32,438 bases of DNA from Desulfuromonadaceae bacterium. Its GTDB lineage: Bacteria > Desulfobacterota > Desulfuromonadia > Desulfuromonadales > JAHYIW01. The DNA is taken from contig JAHYIW010000030.1 of assembly GCA_019429445.1 (NCBI GenBank), positions 1-32,438 of the forward strand, written 5' to 3'. The notes beneath the pieces were generated by a model, which saw only the letters and a program-made list of their open reading frames with translations, searched no databases and was not told where the DNA came from. This document shows positions 7,924 to 16,529 of the stretch, in pieces (positions within the stretch are counted from its first letter, which is position 1; the number at the start of each line of letters is the position of its first letter). A program made the position numbers and the translations under genes.

Positions 7924-9381
7924 GTGGAAAGTAGAGCAAAATCGAAAAAATATGATTACAACATTGCAGTAATCGGCGGCGGATCGGCCGGTTTGGTAAC
8001 CGCTTATATTGCCGCTGCGGTCAAGGCTAAAGTCGTGTTGATCGAAAAAAGCGCGATGGGCGGCGACTGCCTCAATCGCGGGTGCGTGCCGAGCAAGGCG
8101 CTATTGCGTTGCGCGAAGATGGCCGCGTATGCCAACCGGGCGCAGGAATTCGGCTTCAAAAAAAACCCGCTGGAGTTCGATTTTTGTGATGTTCTGAAAC
8201 GGGTAAAAGAGGTGGTTGATGAAATCGCTCCGCACGATTCTGTCGCGCGCTATGTCGATCTCGGAGTGGATTGTGTCCGCGGAAATGCCCGCCTGGTTGG
8301 ACCGCATACGATTGCTGTCGACGGCCGCACGATTACCGCGCGCAATATTGTGATCGCCACTGGCGCACGGCCGTTCGTGCCACCATTCAGCGGTCTTGAT
8401 CAGATTGATTATTTGACCTCCGAGACGATCTGGAGCTTGCGCGAGCAACCCAAACGCCTTGCCGTCGTGGGCGGGGGTGCGATCGGGTGCGAACTGACGC
8501 AGGCCTTTGCCCGTCTGGGGAGTGAAGTGACCCAGGTGGAGATGGGTGCGCGCATTCTCGGGCGCGACGATCCAGAGGTCTCGGAACTGATACAACGCAA
8601 GTTTGAAAACGAAGGCGTGCGCATTCTCACCCATCATGGCATAAAAGAAATCCGCCGGGACGGTAAACGTAAAATCCTCGTCTGCGTCTGTAAAGATGAA
8701 TTGGTCGAAATAGAGTTTGATGCATTATTGATCGCGGTGGGACGCAAGGCCAACGTCAGCGGCTTCGGGCTTGAGGAATTAGGCGTCAAACTGGCACCGC
8801 AGGGAACTATCGCCGTTGACGATTTCCTGCGCACAAATTTCCCGCATATTTACTGCGCCGGCGATGTGGCCGGGCCGTTCCAGTTTTCCCATACCGCCGC
8901 ACATCAGGCCTGGTACGCGGCAGTCAACTCGCTCTTTGGCGGATTAAAGTCGTTCCGCGTCGATTACAGCGTCGTTCCCTGGGCAACCTATACCGATCCT
9001 GAGGTTGCCCAGGTCGGTCTGAATGAGTCTGCGGCCAAACGACAGAAAATCCCCTATGAGGCGGTGCGTTATGATTTCAAAGACATCGATCGCGCCGTTA
9101 TTGACCGGGAAAGTCAGGGGTTTGTCAAAGTGCTGACCAAGCCGGGGACGGACAGGATCCTCGGCGTGACGATTGTCGGTTCGCATGCCAGTGATCTCAT
9201 TGCCGAATACATTCTGGCCATGAAACACGGTATCGGCCTGAACAAGATTCTCGGCACGATGCACATCTACCCGACCCTGGCTGAGGTGAATAAAGCAACG
9301 GCAGGAGAATGGAAACGCTTGCATGCTCCACACAAGCTGTTGCGGTGGGTCGCGCGTTTTCATGACTGGCGCCGCGGATGA
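7924..9381 (+). CDS. MerA-like FAD-dependent pyridine nucleotide-disulfide oxidoreductase
   Basis: A 485-aa class I flavoprotein disulfide reductase. It has an FAD site GGGSAG (18-23), redox pair C49/C54 in GGDCLNRGCVPSK, a central NAD(P) site GGGAIGCE, the second FAD motif FPHIYCAGDVAG, and a C-terminal dimerisation domain with HIYPTLAEVNK, whose His is the general acid/base. The sequence is closest in style to mercuric reductase. It lacks both the N-terminal CxxC metal-binding domain and the C-terminal vicinal cysteines of MerA, so mercury reduction should not be assumed. The substrate may be a small disulfide or a quinone. The GTG start has GAGGAG at 8-nt spacing. A carbonic anhydrase gene follows after 65 bp. 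Confidence 0.85.
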   Translation: MESRAKSKKYDYNIAVIGGGSAGLVTAYIAAAVKAKVVLIEKSAMGGDCLNRGCVPSKALLRCAKMAAYANRAQEFGFKKNPLEFDFCDVLKRVKEVVDEIAPHDSVARYVDLGVDCVRGNARLVGPHTIAVDGRTITARNIVIATGARPFVPPFSGLDQIDYLTSETIWSLREQPKRLAVVGGGAIGCELTQAFARLGSEVTQVEMGARILGRDDPEVSELIQRKFENEGVRILTHHGIKEIRRDGKRKILVCVCKDELVEIEFDALLIAVGRKANVSGFGLEELGVKLAPQGTIAVDDFLRTNFPHIYCAGDVAGPFQFSHTAAHQAWYAAVNSLFGGLKSFRVDYSVVPWATYTDPEVAQVGLNESAAKRQKIPYEAVRYDFKDIDRAVIDRESQGFVKVLTKPGTDRILGVTIVGSHASDLIAEYILAMKHGIGLNKILGTMHIYPTLAEVNKATAGEWKRLHAPHKLLRWVARFHDWRRG

Positions 9382-9446
9382 GGTACGGATGGAGATTCAG
9401 CAGAGTTAATTATTGATAAAATTATTTACTTAAAGTAAAAAAGATT

Positions 9447-10070
9447 GTGAAAGAACTTTTTCGTGGCATCATGCGCTTTCGGCGCGACGATTTCGAATCT
9501 CACAAGGAGCTGTTTCAGCAACTGGGGCGGGTGCAACAACCGCATACCCTTTTTATCGGTTGTTCCGACTCCCGGGTGGTTCCGAACCTGATTACCGGAA
9601 CCGGCCCTGGCGAGTTGTTTGTTGTCCGCAACATCGCAAACATCGTCCCTCCCTACCGCAAAACCGAAGAATATGTCTCCACCACTTCGGCCATCGAATA
9701 TGCTGTCCTGGCTCTGGGGGTCAGCACTATCGTCGTCTGCGGACATTCCAACTGCGGCGGCTGTTCAGCGCTGAACCTGTCAACCGCAGAGCTGCAAGAG
9801 CTGCCGCATGTGCGCAAGTGGCTGGAAGTTTCAGCCGAGGTGCGACCGCGGGTCGACAAGCTGGTTACCGAAGACACCCCCGCCGAGCGTGAGTGGTTGA
9901 CCGAACAGGTCAATATCCTGGTGCAGATCAAAAACCTGCTGACCTATCCCTATGTGCGCGAGCGGGTAGAAAATGGTGTCATCAAACTGCTCGGGTGGCA
10001 CTATCTTATCGAAACCGGTGAGATCTACAATTTTATTGACGTTACGCAAAACTTTGAACCGGTGACCTGA
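9447..10070 (+). CDS. Beta-class carbonic anhydrase
   Basis: A 207-aa enzyme interconverting CO2 and bicarbonate. Zinc ligands C39, H100 and C103 lie in CSDSR and CGHSNCGG, and the D41/R43 catalytic dyad is present. The fold marker GELFVVRNIAN is also conserved. It is cytoplasmic, with no signal peptide, and is probably there to supply bicarbonate for carboxylases. The GTG start at 9447 is preceded only by an A-rich stretch without a strong Shine-Dalgarno. It is convergent with the J-domain gene, 14 bp away. Confidence 0.93.
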   Translation: MKELFRGIMRFRRDDFESHKELFQQLGRVQQPHTLFIGCSDSRVVPNLITGTGPGELFVVRNIANIVPPYRKTEEYVSTTSAIEYAVLALGVSTIVVCGHSNCGGCSALNLSTAELQELPHVRKWLEVSAEVRPRVDKLVTEDTPAEREWLTEQVNILVQIKNLLTYPYVRERVENGVIKLLGWHYLIETGEIYNFIDVTQNFEPVT

Positions 10071-10084
10071 ATACATGGCACCCC

Positions 10085-10381
10085 TTAATCAGGCTTGGCC
10101 CCTCCCCAGACCGGATCCCAGCCAAACTGCTGTCGCAGCCGCTCCTCAGGATACTGCTCAAGAAACTCTGCGGCTGAAAATCTGTACTTATATTCCGCAC
10201 AATAGCCTGACAGCAAGGTATAGGCCGCATTAATGTCGCGAATGGCTGCATCGTCGACACCGTGACTGTCCGGGTGATATTTTCTGACCAGTTCCCGATG
10301 ACGAGCCTTCAACTCCCTCAGCGTCACCTGCTCAGGCAGTTTAAAAAGCGTAACTGCCGCCATGAATTCTTCAACTGTCAT
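10085..10381 (-). CDS. Small J-domain protein
   Basis: A 98-aa protein whose core is a DnaJ-like helix pair with HPD at 36-38 (LVRKYHPDSHG) followed by INAAYTLLSGY. J domains stimulate the ATPase of an Hsp70. The C-terminal 38 residues (EYKYRFSAAEFLEQYPEERL and a Trp-rich end) have no zinc-finger or G/F region, so this is a class III-type J protein. ATG 10381 has AGGA three bases upstream; longer in-frame extensions lack support. It lies 94 nt downstream of, and on the same strand as, the BCAM0308-type gene, so the two may be co-expressed. Confidence 0.8.
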   Translation of the reverse strand: MTVEEFMAAVTLFKLPEQVTLRELKARHRELVRKYHPDSHGVDDAAIRDINAAYTLLSGYCAEYKYRFSAAEFLEQYPEERLRQQFGWDPVWGGAKPD

Positions 10382-10475
10382 GAGTCCTGTTTCCACCCAA
10401 AAAAATTGATAACGTCGGCGCTTGCACAACAATGCTTCTTCTATGCAGCGAACAGCCGGGTTCAGACTGGTCGCC

Positions 10476-10970
10476 TCAGCGTTCCCAGAACACCCGGACA
10501 ACATCAGCCTCCGCGGTATAATGAATATCGAGGGTGCCACCGTGGGCATTCTCTATAGCCTGCCCTACTCCGCGCGGAAGATGGGTATCGGTGAAAGTTA
10601 TCACCGTTTTCCCGTCCTCTTGCTCGTCAATGGTCATCAAGCGCTTCATCGGGTGCTGCGCCTTTTGCCCCTCAACTTTATTATTTATCAGGTTCAGGAT
10701 TTCCGCGTGATGTCCGGCAAAAAAACTGCCACTCAACGTCAAAATTCCGGCGGGGTGGTTGTCACGCGTACGTTTGCACGCCGGACAGAGACTACTGTAG
10801 GCAGCGGCGGGAATTTCAGACGGCCATTGCCAGCGTCCGCCACTGAACACCACGTTACACGCGGGACACAGGGTCGGCTCCTTGAGCTTGCTGTGCGTCA
10901 TGTAGGGGTCATGCGTTTGCTCCTTGAGTAAACGATCCTGCCGGTGCACACCACCATTCTTTCCGTTCAT
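10476..10970 (-). CDS. BCAM0308 family zinc-binding protein
   Basis: A 164-aa protein with two CPAC pairs (C35/C38 and C62/C65) that should hold one zinc, the GRWQW segment between them, then PAGILTLSGSF and a C-terminal region ending RVFWER. This layout matches the family named after Burkholderia BCAM0308; the zinc ribbon resembles that of the NMD3 nuclear-export adaptor. Its function is not established. GGAG sits at normal spacing before the ATG at 10970. It is likely the first gene of a two-gene unit with the mini J protein. Confidence 0.8.
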   Translation of the reverse strand: MNGKNGGVHRQDRLLKEQTHDPYMTHSKLKEPTLCPACNVVFSGGRWQWPSEIPAAAYSSLCPACKRTRDNHPAGILTLSGSFFAGHHAEILNLINNKVEGQKAQHPMKRLMTIDEQEDGKTVITFTDTHLPRGVGQAIENAHGGTLDIHYTAEADVVRVFWER

Positions 10971-11140
10971 AGTCCACTCCAGTGCCGTCGTTTATTCCTG
11001 ATGCCGAGCATCATCTGCACAGGGCACCTGATTGGCGAAACAGCGCCATTACCGTAAAAGCTAACACAACTCTGGTAATAGTAAACTGCCGATCGAATTC
11101 CCGCCGAACCGCAGGGCTCCTTCAGCTTGTGGATCGGCCC

Positions 11141-11191
11141 TTGACTGTCACATGAAAAATCAATTTTCTTGCCTGACAGCGGTTTTTCATG
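11141..11191 (+). promoter_or_regulatory. TTGACT box and inverted repeat upstream of ilvE
   Basis: TTGACT (11141-11146) is a plausible -35, though no good -10 follows at the right distance. A perfect inverted repeat, CATGAAAAA (11151-11159) and TTTTTCATG (11183-11191), with a 23-nt spacer lies 39 bp before the ilvE start. It could be an operator pair or an mRNA-leader hairpin. The remaining intergenic DNA (10971-11140) shows nothing clear. Confidence 0.3.
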
Positions 11192-11229
11192 CTACAAAAA
11201 TTTTTCATTCCCGTCTTGAGGAGTCCGTC

Positions 11230-12294
11230 ATGAAACTTGAAATTTTGCCCCTTGACAGTCAAAAAAAACCGATTGAAGACGAAACCAGGCTAGTCTTCGG
11301 CAAGCAGTTTACCGACCGCATGTTTGTGATGGAATTTGATCGTGCACAGGGTTGGCATTCCGCGCGTATCCAACCTTATCAGCCCTTCGTCCTCGACCCT
11401 GCGGCGATGGTTTTTCACTATTCCCAGGAAATTTTTGAAGGACTCAAAGCTTTTCGCCGCATCGACGGTGAGATCGCGCTTTTTCGTCCGGCGGACAATA
11501 TTGAGCGTTTCAACCGTAGCGCCCGCCGGATGTGTATGCCCGAAGTTGATAGCGGATTTTTTCTCGATGCCCTCCGGCAACTGGTCCGCCTGGAAGCCCA
11601 TTGGGTGCCGCGCAGCGAAGGGACGAGTCTCTATATTCGACCGACGATGATTGCCAACGAACCAATGCTCGGCGTGCACCCGGCAGATCAATATCTCTGT
11701 TATATTATTCTGTCGCCGGTCGGCGCCTACTACAAGGGGGGGATCGCGCCGGTTAAAATCTGGATTTCTGACGAGTATGTTCGCTCGTCCCAGGGAGGCA
11801 CCGGTGAAGCCAAAACCGGCGGCAATTATGCGGCCAGCCTCTACGCTTCAGAACTGGCGAGCAAGGCCGGGTGTGATCAGGTTTTGTGGCTTGACGCCAA
11901 AGAAAGACGTTACGTGGAAGAAGTCGGCAGTATGAATATGCTCTTCGTCTACGACGGCAAGATCGTCACTTCGCCGCTCAAGGGAACCGTTCTCGATGGC
12001 ATCACCCGGCGTTCAGTACTGACACTGGTGAAGGAGATGGGCGTGGCGGTTGAGGAACGGGCGTTGAGTGTCGATGAGGTGCTGGAAGGCGCTCAAAACG
12101 GTCGCCTCAGTGAAGCGTTCGGCACTGGCACCGCAGTGGTGATTTCGCCGGTCGGCCAGTTCACCTACAAAGGGCAGACGGTCGAGCTGGGCGGCGGGAA
12201 GATCGGGACATTGACCCGCAAGCTCTATGATGCACTGACCGGGATTCAATATGGTCGAATTGCCGATGAGCATAATTGGGTCATGCCTCTGTAG
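11230..12294 (+). CDS. ilvE: Branched-chain amino acid aminotransferase
   Basis: A 354-aa fold-type IV PLP enzyme that transfers amino groups between glutamate and the keto acids of leucine, isoleucine and valine. The Schiff-base lysine is K195 in GEAKTGGNYAASL. EVGSMNMLFV and LDGITRRS, which contact the cofactor, follow. The length and motifs fit the BCAT group similar to the eukaryotic and Bacillus enzymes rather than the shorter E. coli IlvE. The ATG at 11230 has GAGGAG 6 nt upstream; 26 earlier in-frame codons are unlikely to be translated. It is monocistronic, followed by a GC-rich terminator hairpin. Confidence 0.93.
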   Translation: MKLEILPLDSQKKPIEDETRLVFGKQFTDRMFVMEFDRAQGWHSARIQPYQPFVLDPAAMVFHYSQEIFEGLKAFRRIDGEIALFRPADNIERFNRSARRMCMPEVDSGFFLDALRQLVRLEAHWVPRSEGTSLYIRPTMIANEPMLGVHPADQYLCYIILSPVGAYYKGGIAPVKIWISDEYVRSSQGGTGEAKTGGNYAASLYASELASKAGCDQVLWLDAKERRYVEEVGSMNMLFVYDGKIVTSPLKGTVLDGITRRSVLTLVKEMGVAVEERALSVDEVLEGAQNGRLSEAFGTGTAVVISPVGQFTYKGQTVELGGGKIGTLTRKLYDALTGIQYGRIADEHNWVMPL

Positions 12295-12314
12295 GATACT
12301 TCTGGGTTTCATGC

Positions 12315-12346
12315 AGCGCCCCCGTTTTGTTTTGAGCGGGGGCGCT
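12315..12346 (+). terminator. Terminator hairpin after ilvE
   Basis: AGCGCCCCCG (12315-12324) pairs perfectly with CGGGGGCGCT (12337-12346) across a 12-nt T-rich loop, 21 bp after the ilvE stop. The trailing T-run is poor (CGTGTTTG), so termination may be incomplete. Confidence 0.65.
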
Positions 12347-12485
12347 CGTGTTTGGGTGCTGTTGCAATTTGCGCTTGCACCTTTATCACGGGTGGTTTAA
12401 GGTTGCCGCAGTCGGCACCTAAAATCATAACTTACTGAGTTTGCACACTATTTTTAAAAACAAATTTTCTCCAGGGGGAGGATTG

Positions 12486-13538
12486 ATGTTGCCATTACGT
12501 AAAATTATCGCTGAGATGGACGCCTATATCCCCGGATTTCAACCACCCGACGCGCTCAGCTGGATCAAACTGAATACCAATGAAAATCCTTACCCGCCGT
12601 CACCGCGCGTGCGTGAGGCGATCCTCGCGGAACTTGGCGATGACGGCGAGACCCTGCGCAAATATCCCGACCCGAGGAGCCAGGCGGGGCGTGATGCGGC
12701 GGCAAAGCTGTACGGCTTTGATCCATCGTGGGTGATCATGGCGAACGGCTCGGATGAGCTGATCAATAACCTGATTCGCGCTTTTGCCGGGGAGGGGGAA
12801 GAGGTCGCCTACGTCGCCCCCTCCTACTCCTACTATGCCACACTGGCCAAAATTCAGGGGGCCCAGGTGCGCACATTCGGCTTCGCCGCAGACTGGACGT
12901 TGGCCGACTTTCCCAATCTCTATCAAGGCAAGCTCTTCTTTCTGACCAGTCCGAACGCCCCGCTCGGGGTGACTTTTGACAATGCCTACATCAAGGAGCT
13001 GGCCGGATGTTGCAGCGGGATACTGGTGGTTGACGAGGCCTATGCCGATTTTTCCGCCGCCAATGCATTGCAGCTGGTGCGCGAATGTGACAATGTGGTG
13101 ATTACCCGCACCCTGTCGAAGAGCTATTCCCTCGCCGGGATGCGTCTCGGGCTGGCCATTGCCCGCCCCGAGATCATTGCCGCCCTCGACAAGATTCGCG
13201 ATCATTACAATGTGGACCGGCTCGCTCAGGCTGCGGTGGTGGCAGCGCTCCATGATCAGCCTTATTTCAACAGCTGCGTCGCCAAGGTTCGCGCGACGCG
13301 CGAGCGTTTCAGCGCCGGACTGAATAAAATTGGCTACGGGGTGATCCCGTCGAGCGGGAACTACGTCTTTGCCCTCCCCCCGGACAAGGACGGCAAACGG
13401 GTCTATGACGCACTCTTTTCCCGCAAAATTCTGGTCCGGCACTTCTCCGACCCACTGCTCAGCCACGGGCTGCGCATCACCATCGGCACCGACGAAGAGA
13501 TGGAGCGGACACTGGCGGCACTGGCGGAGATCGGTTGA
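12486..13538 (+). CDS. hisC: Histidinol-phosphate aminotransferase
   Basis: A 350-aa fold-type I PLP aminotransferase converting imidazole-acetol phosphate to histidinol phosphate. Visible motifs are [13 protein letters not shown] at the N-terminus, [14 protein letters not shown] (154-161, a variant of NPNNPTG), VDEAYADF (D183) and the PLP lysine K212 in [25 protein letters not shown] near the end holds the substrate-carboxylate arginine. GGGGAGG at 5-nt spacing fixes ATG 12486. It stands alone, outside any visible his operon, as is common outside enterics. Confidence 0.92.
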   Translation: MLPLRKIIAEMDAYIPGFQPPDALSWIKLNTNENPYPPSPRVREAILAELGDDGETLRKYPDPRSQAGRDAAAKLYGFDPSWVIMANGSDELINNLIRAFAGEGEEVAYVAPSYSYYATLAKIQGAQVRTFGFAADWTLADFPNLYQGKLFFLTSPNAPLGVTFDNAYIKELAGCCSGILVVDEAYADFSAANALQLVRECDNVVITRTLSKSYSLAGMRLGLAIARPEIIAALDKIRDHYNVDRLAQAAVVAALHDQPYFNSCVAKVRATRERFSAGLNKIGYGVIPSSGNYVFALPPDKDGKRVYDALFSRKILVRHFSDPLLSHGLRITIGTDEEMERTLAALAEIG

Positions 13539-13549
13539 TTTTTTTACCT

Positions 13550-13639
13550 CTTACCACCCGTTCGCGCTGCTCACTGGAGGACACGAAGCTCACGAAGTTG
13601 ACAACCGGTTGCCTTTTTTTCTTCGTGTGCCTCGTGTCC
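13550..13639. repeat. Palindromic CACGAAG repeat, copy 2, upstream of mutY
   Basis: A 30-bp block at 13550-13579 matches 215-244. It runs into a hairpin with arms 13579-13597 and 13621-13639, complementary at 17 of 19 positions (GGACACGAAG...CACGAAG against CTTCGTG...CGTGTCC). A CAACCGGTTG palindrome and a T-run sit in the loop. The next bases, TTCGTGGTGAAAC, immediately precede the mutY ATG, so the element forms the mutY translation-start region. Confidence 0.75.
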
Positions 13640-13652
13640 TTCGTGGTGAAAC

Positions 13653-14744
13653 ATGCCTGATTTATCGGTTTCCGCTGAAGACATTTCTTCCCGCCTGCTT
13701 GCCTGGTACCGTGACGCCGGTCGCGCGTTGCCGTGGCGCAACACACGCGATCCCTACTGTATTTGGCTCTCCGAGATCATGTTGCAGCAGACCACGGTCG
13801 AAGCGGTGATTCCGTATTACGAGCGCTTTCTAGCGAATTTCAGCAGCGTTGCGGCGTTGGCCGCCGCGCCGCTCGATTCGGTGCTCGACCTGTGGGCCGG
13901 ACTCGGCTATTATTCGCGGGCGCGTAACCTGCACAAAGCCGCCCGCATAGTGGTCGAAGATTTCTGCGGCGAATTCCCGGCCGATCTGGCCGAGCTGCAA
14001 AGATTGCCCGGTATCGGTCGTTCAACTGCCGGAGCGATTTTGTCGATTGCCTTCGACCTGCCCGGCCCGATCCTCGACGGCAATGTGCGCCGGGTTCTTT
14101 GTCGCCTCCATGCGGTGACCACCGATCCCCGTGCCAGCGCGACCGAGAAACAACTCTGGCAGCGGGCGGAAAGTTTGACCCCGGTGAGCCGACCACACGA
14201 TTACGCGCAAGCAATTATGGATTTGGGGGCGACTCTTTGCACCCCGCGTCAGCCGCGCTGCCCGCTCTGTCCGTTGCGGGCGCACTGTCAGGCGTTCGCG
14301 CAGAGTTTACAAGGTGACATTCCGGTCCGACGCAAGAAGCCACCGGTGCCAAAACGTGCCCAGGTGGTGCTGCTGCTGGAAGATCAGCGCGGTGCCCGGC
14401 TGGTGCGCAAACGCCCCTACGACGGAATGCTCGGCGGTCTGTGGGAATTTCCCGCCGCTCCGGTCGAGGCCAGGCAGACCACCGCTGCCGTCATCTCCCG
14501 CCTCATTGCCACGTTGGGTGTTTGCGGTGCACCGGAACGGTTCGGGGTGGTGAAGCATGTCTACAGTCACTTTGCACTGACTTGCACCGTGTTTCGCTGC
14601 CGCGTGTCGTTACTGCCGCAAGTCGCCGAAGAGGAAGACCGGCAATGGGTGCCCCCGCTTGAATTGGCGGACCTGGCACTGCACGGAGCACACAAAAAGG
14701 TACTCAAACTGGTTACCGAAAAAACTGAAAAGGACAAGATGTGA
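13653..14744 (+). CDS. mutY: Adenine DNA glycosylase
   Basis: A 363-aa base-excision repair enzyme removing adenine opposite 8-oxoguanine. Catalytic E41 lies in SEIMLQQT, the helix-hairpin-helix is LPGIGRSTAGAI (118-129), and catalytic D142 lies in LDGNVRRV. The [4Fe-4S] ligands C196, C203, C206 and C212 give CX6CX2CX5C. The C-terminal NUDIX-like domain that senses 8-oxoG (about 235-350) contains GGLWEFP. The Shine-Dalgarno is weak and overlaps the end of a palindromic repeat. The last codons overlap the start of rnd by 4 nt. Confidence 0.95.
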   Translation: MPDLSVSAEDISSRLLAWYRDAGRALPWRNTRDPYCIWLSEIMLQQTTVEAVIPYYERFLANFSSVAALAAAPLDSVLDLWAGLGYYSRARNLHKAARIVVEDFCGEFPADLAELQRLPGIGRSTAGAILSIAFDLPGPILDGNVRRVLCRLHAVTTDPRASATEKQLWQRAESLTPVSRPHDYAQAIMDLGATLCTPRQPRCPLCPLRAHCQAFAQSLQGDIPVRRKKPPVPKRAQVVLLLEDQRGARLVRKRPYDGMLGGLWEFPAAPVEARQTTAAVISRLIATLGVCGAPERFGVVKHVYSHFALTCTVFRCRVSLLPQVAEEEDRQWVPPLELADLALHGAHKKVLKLVTEKTEKDKM

Positions 14745-15868
14745 TTCCATTGTTGACTGAAAACAGCGCCGTGGCCCAATTCGCTGCGGTGCTGGCCGAA
14801 GAATCGATCATCGCCGTCGATCTGGAAGCCGATTCCCTCCATTCGTACAATGAAAAAGTTTGCTTGCTGCAAGTGACGATACCAGGCAAGACGGTGTTGA
14901 TCGATCCGCTGGCAGCGGATGACCTGACTCCGTTTGGTGCAGTTCTGGCTGATCCGGCCATCGTCAAGATCTTTCACGCGGCCGATTACGACATTCGCTG
15001 TTTGTACCGCGATTTCGGCTTCACGGTACGGGGGTTGTTCGATACGATGATCAGCAGCCAGTTTCTCGGTGAAGAAAAGGTCGGCTTGGCTGACATGCTC
15101 AACAAGTATTTCGGGGTCGAACTCAACAAACAGTATCAGCGCGCCGACTGGTCAATGCGTCCGCTGTCAGCGCCGATGCTCGACTATGCGGCGGAAGATA
15201 CCAACCATCTGCATAAATTGCATGCATTGCTGGAAAAACGCCTGATCGGCTGCGGACGGCGCGACTGGGTCACGGAAGAATTTTTGCGTTTGGAAGAAGG
15301 CCGCTTTTTGCAGCATGACGGGCCGTTATGCCTGCGGGTCAAAGGCGCCGGCAGACTCGATCGGCGGCAGTTGGCGATCCTTGAAGGGCTGCTGCAATGG
15401 CGCGATGGCGAGGCGCGCAAACGTGACTGCCCGTCGTTCAAGGTGATTGGGCCCCAGGCGCTGTTGGCAATCGCCACAAAAGCGCCCGAAACGCTGGACG
15501 AGATGGCCGGTCTGGAAGGGCTTTTCCCGCGCCTTGTCGAACGCTATGGCAAACACTTTCTGACCATCGTTGCCACCGCCCGAGCCCTGCCGACCGAGGC
15601 GTTGCCCATCTTTCCACGCAGTGAACGGCGAGAAAAAGATCCGCTGGCGGAGAAGCGATTTATGGCGCTCAGGGAATGGCGGAAAAACAAGGCCATCGCC
15701 CTTGAACTTGACGCGGGAATTCTGATCAACAACGCCCTGCTGGAGGAAATTTCGCGCCAGATCCCAAAAACACTGGACGATTTTGATTCCATGCCACTTA
15801 TGCGCCAGTGGCAAAAACGGGAATTGGGCACCGACATTTTAAACGTTATCAACGGGAAACGCGGGTAA
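14741..15868 (+). CDS. rnd: Ribonuclease D
   Basis: A 375-aa 3'-5' exoribonuclease involved in tRNA and stable-RNA 3' maturation. DEDDy residues are visible: D27 and E29 in VDLEAD, D84 in HAADYDIRCL, and Y149/D153 in YAAEDTNHL. An HRDC domain (about 208-290) and a second helical region follow. The GTG start overlaps the mutY stop (GTGA), with AAGGA upstream, so the two genes are translationally coupled. It is convergent with the DCC-family gene, 23 bp away. Confidence 0.93.
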   Translation: MIPLLTENSAVAQFAAVLAEESIIAVDLEADSLHSYNEKVCLLQVTIPGKTVLIDPLAADDLTPFGAVLADPAIVKIFHAADYDIRCLYRDFGFTVRGLFDTMISSQFLGEEKVGLADMLNKYFGVELNKQYQRADWSMRPLSAPMLDYAAEDTNHLHKLHALLEKRLIGCGRRDWVTEEFLRLEEGRFLQHDGPLCLRVKGAGRLDRRQLAILEGLLQWRDGEARKRDCPSFKVIGPQALLAIATKAPETLDEMAGLEGLFPRLVERYGKHFLTIVATARALPTEALPIFPRSERREKDPLAEKRFMALREWRKNKAIALELDAGILINNALLEEISRQIPKTLDDFDSMPLMRQWQKRELGTDILNVINGKRG

Positions 15869-15891
15869 GACAACGTGCAGCGCACGCGGCA

Positions 15892-16290
15892 TTAATGCAG
15901 CGCACAGTTGTCGCCCTGGCAGCGCGTGCGTTTCGGCAGATATCTGCGGTAGCGGGCGAAGAGCGCATAACCGCACCTGGCCGCGCAGTGGATGCCGGGG
16001 AGGGCGATCACTTTGCCCAGCAATCGATAACCACGATTCGGCAGCGCCGACCAGATTTCCAGAAAAGCGTCAACACCGACATGAAAGTTGCCGACGGCGT
16101 CTTTGACGTGTATGCGGGCCATGAACGCACCCTGCGTGCGACCGTAAATGGCGGCATCGAAATCGGGGGCGGTGATATCGACAAATTGCAGACGTCCCTG
16201 ATGCTGCAAGCTGCGATAGTGGTCAATTTCTGTCGCGCAGACGATGCAGCTACCGTCGTAGTAGATAGTCAGAGGAAATTTTGTGTTCAT
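15892..16290 (-). CDS. DCC (DUF393) family thiol-oxidoreductase-like protein
   Basis: A 132-aa protein beginning LTIYYDGSCIVC, with D12, C15 and C18 giving the DxxCxxC signature of the DCC family, which is thought to have a thioredoxin-like fold. Substrate unknown. GGAG at 5-nt spacing supports ATG 16290. The frame stays open for 34 more codons, but these run into the 151-bp palindromic repeat and are not protein-coding. It is divergent from the RdgC-like gene. Confidence 0.82.
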   Translation of the reverse strand: MNTKFPLTIYYDGSCIVCATEIDHYRSLQHQGRLQFVDITAPDFDAAIYGRTQGAFMARIHVKDAVGNFHVGVDAFLEIWSALPNRGYRLLGKVIALPGIHCAARCGYALFARYRRYLPKRTRCQGDNCALH

Positions 16291-16356
16291 GCCGTCTCCG
16301 TAACTTGTGAAGGCTATTCTAAACCAATACATTATTTTTTCCACTACCGCAAAACT

Positions 16357-16507
16357 TGATGCACTCGCAAAAAAAATGAGGTCGCTAAGCAAAAATTTCG
16401 TCCTCCAAGGCTTGGTGGTTTTGCAGGGGCGAAGGCCTACATCAGGTAGGTCGAGGTCCTGAAAAACCAGCGTAACGCAGTAGGGCGGACTTTTTGCGAC
16501 GCCATCA
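16357..16507 (-). repeat. 151-bp palindromic dispersed element, copy B
   Basis: The reverse-complement partner of 3005-3155, same length, about 15 differences by eye. The central hairpin is kept, but one arm position differs (CCTGCAAAACC instead of CCTGAAAAACC) and GTAGGTC has become GTAGGCC. As with copy A it lies between two divergent genes (DCC protein and RdgC-like protein). Its end is 22 bp from the RdgC-like ATG, just before the Shine-Dalgarno. Confidence 0.8.
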
Positions 16508-16529
16508 AACTTAACCCGGAGGAATAGCT

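Noticed and set aside
7924-9381. Mercuric reductase (merA)
   Set aside because: The redox pair and fold are similar, but the N-terminal metal-binding domain, the C-terminal vicinal cysteines and any mer genes nearby are absent.
215-13639. CRISPR-like array from the recurring 30-bp block
   Set aside because: Only two copies 13 kb apart, with no regular spacers and no cas genes; they are dispersed intergenic repeats.
16291-16392. 34-codon N-terminal extension of the DCC-family gene
   Set aside because: The extension is partly inside the palindromic repeat, while GGAG and the DGSCIVC motif fit the ATG at 16290.
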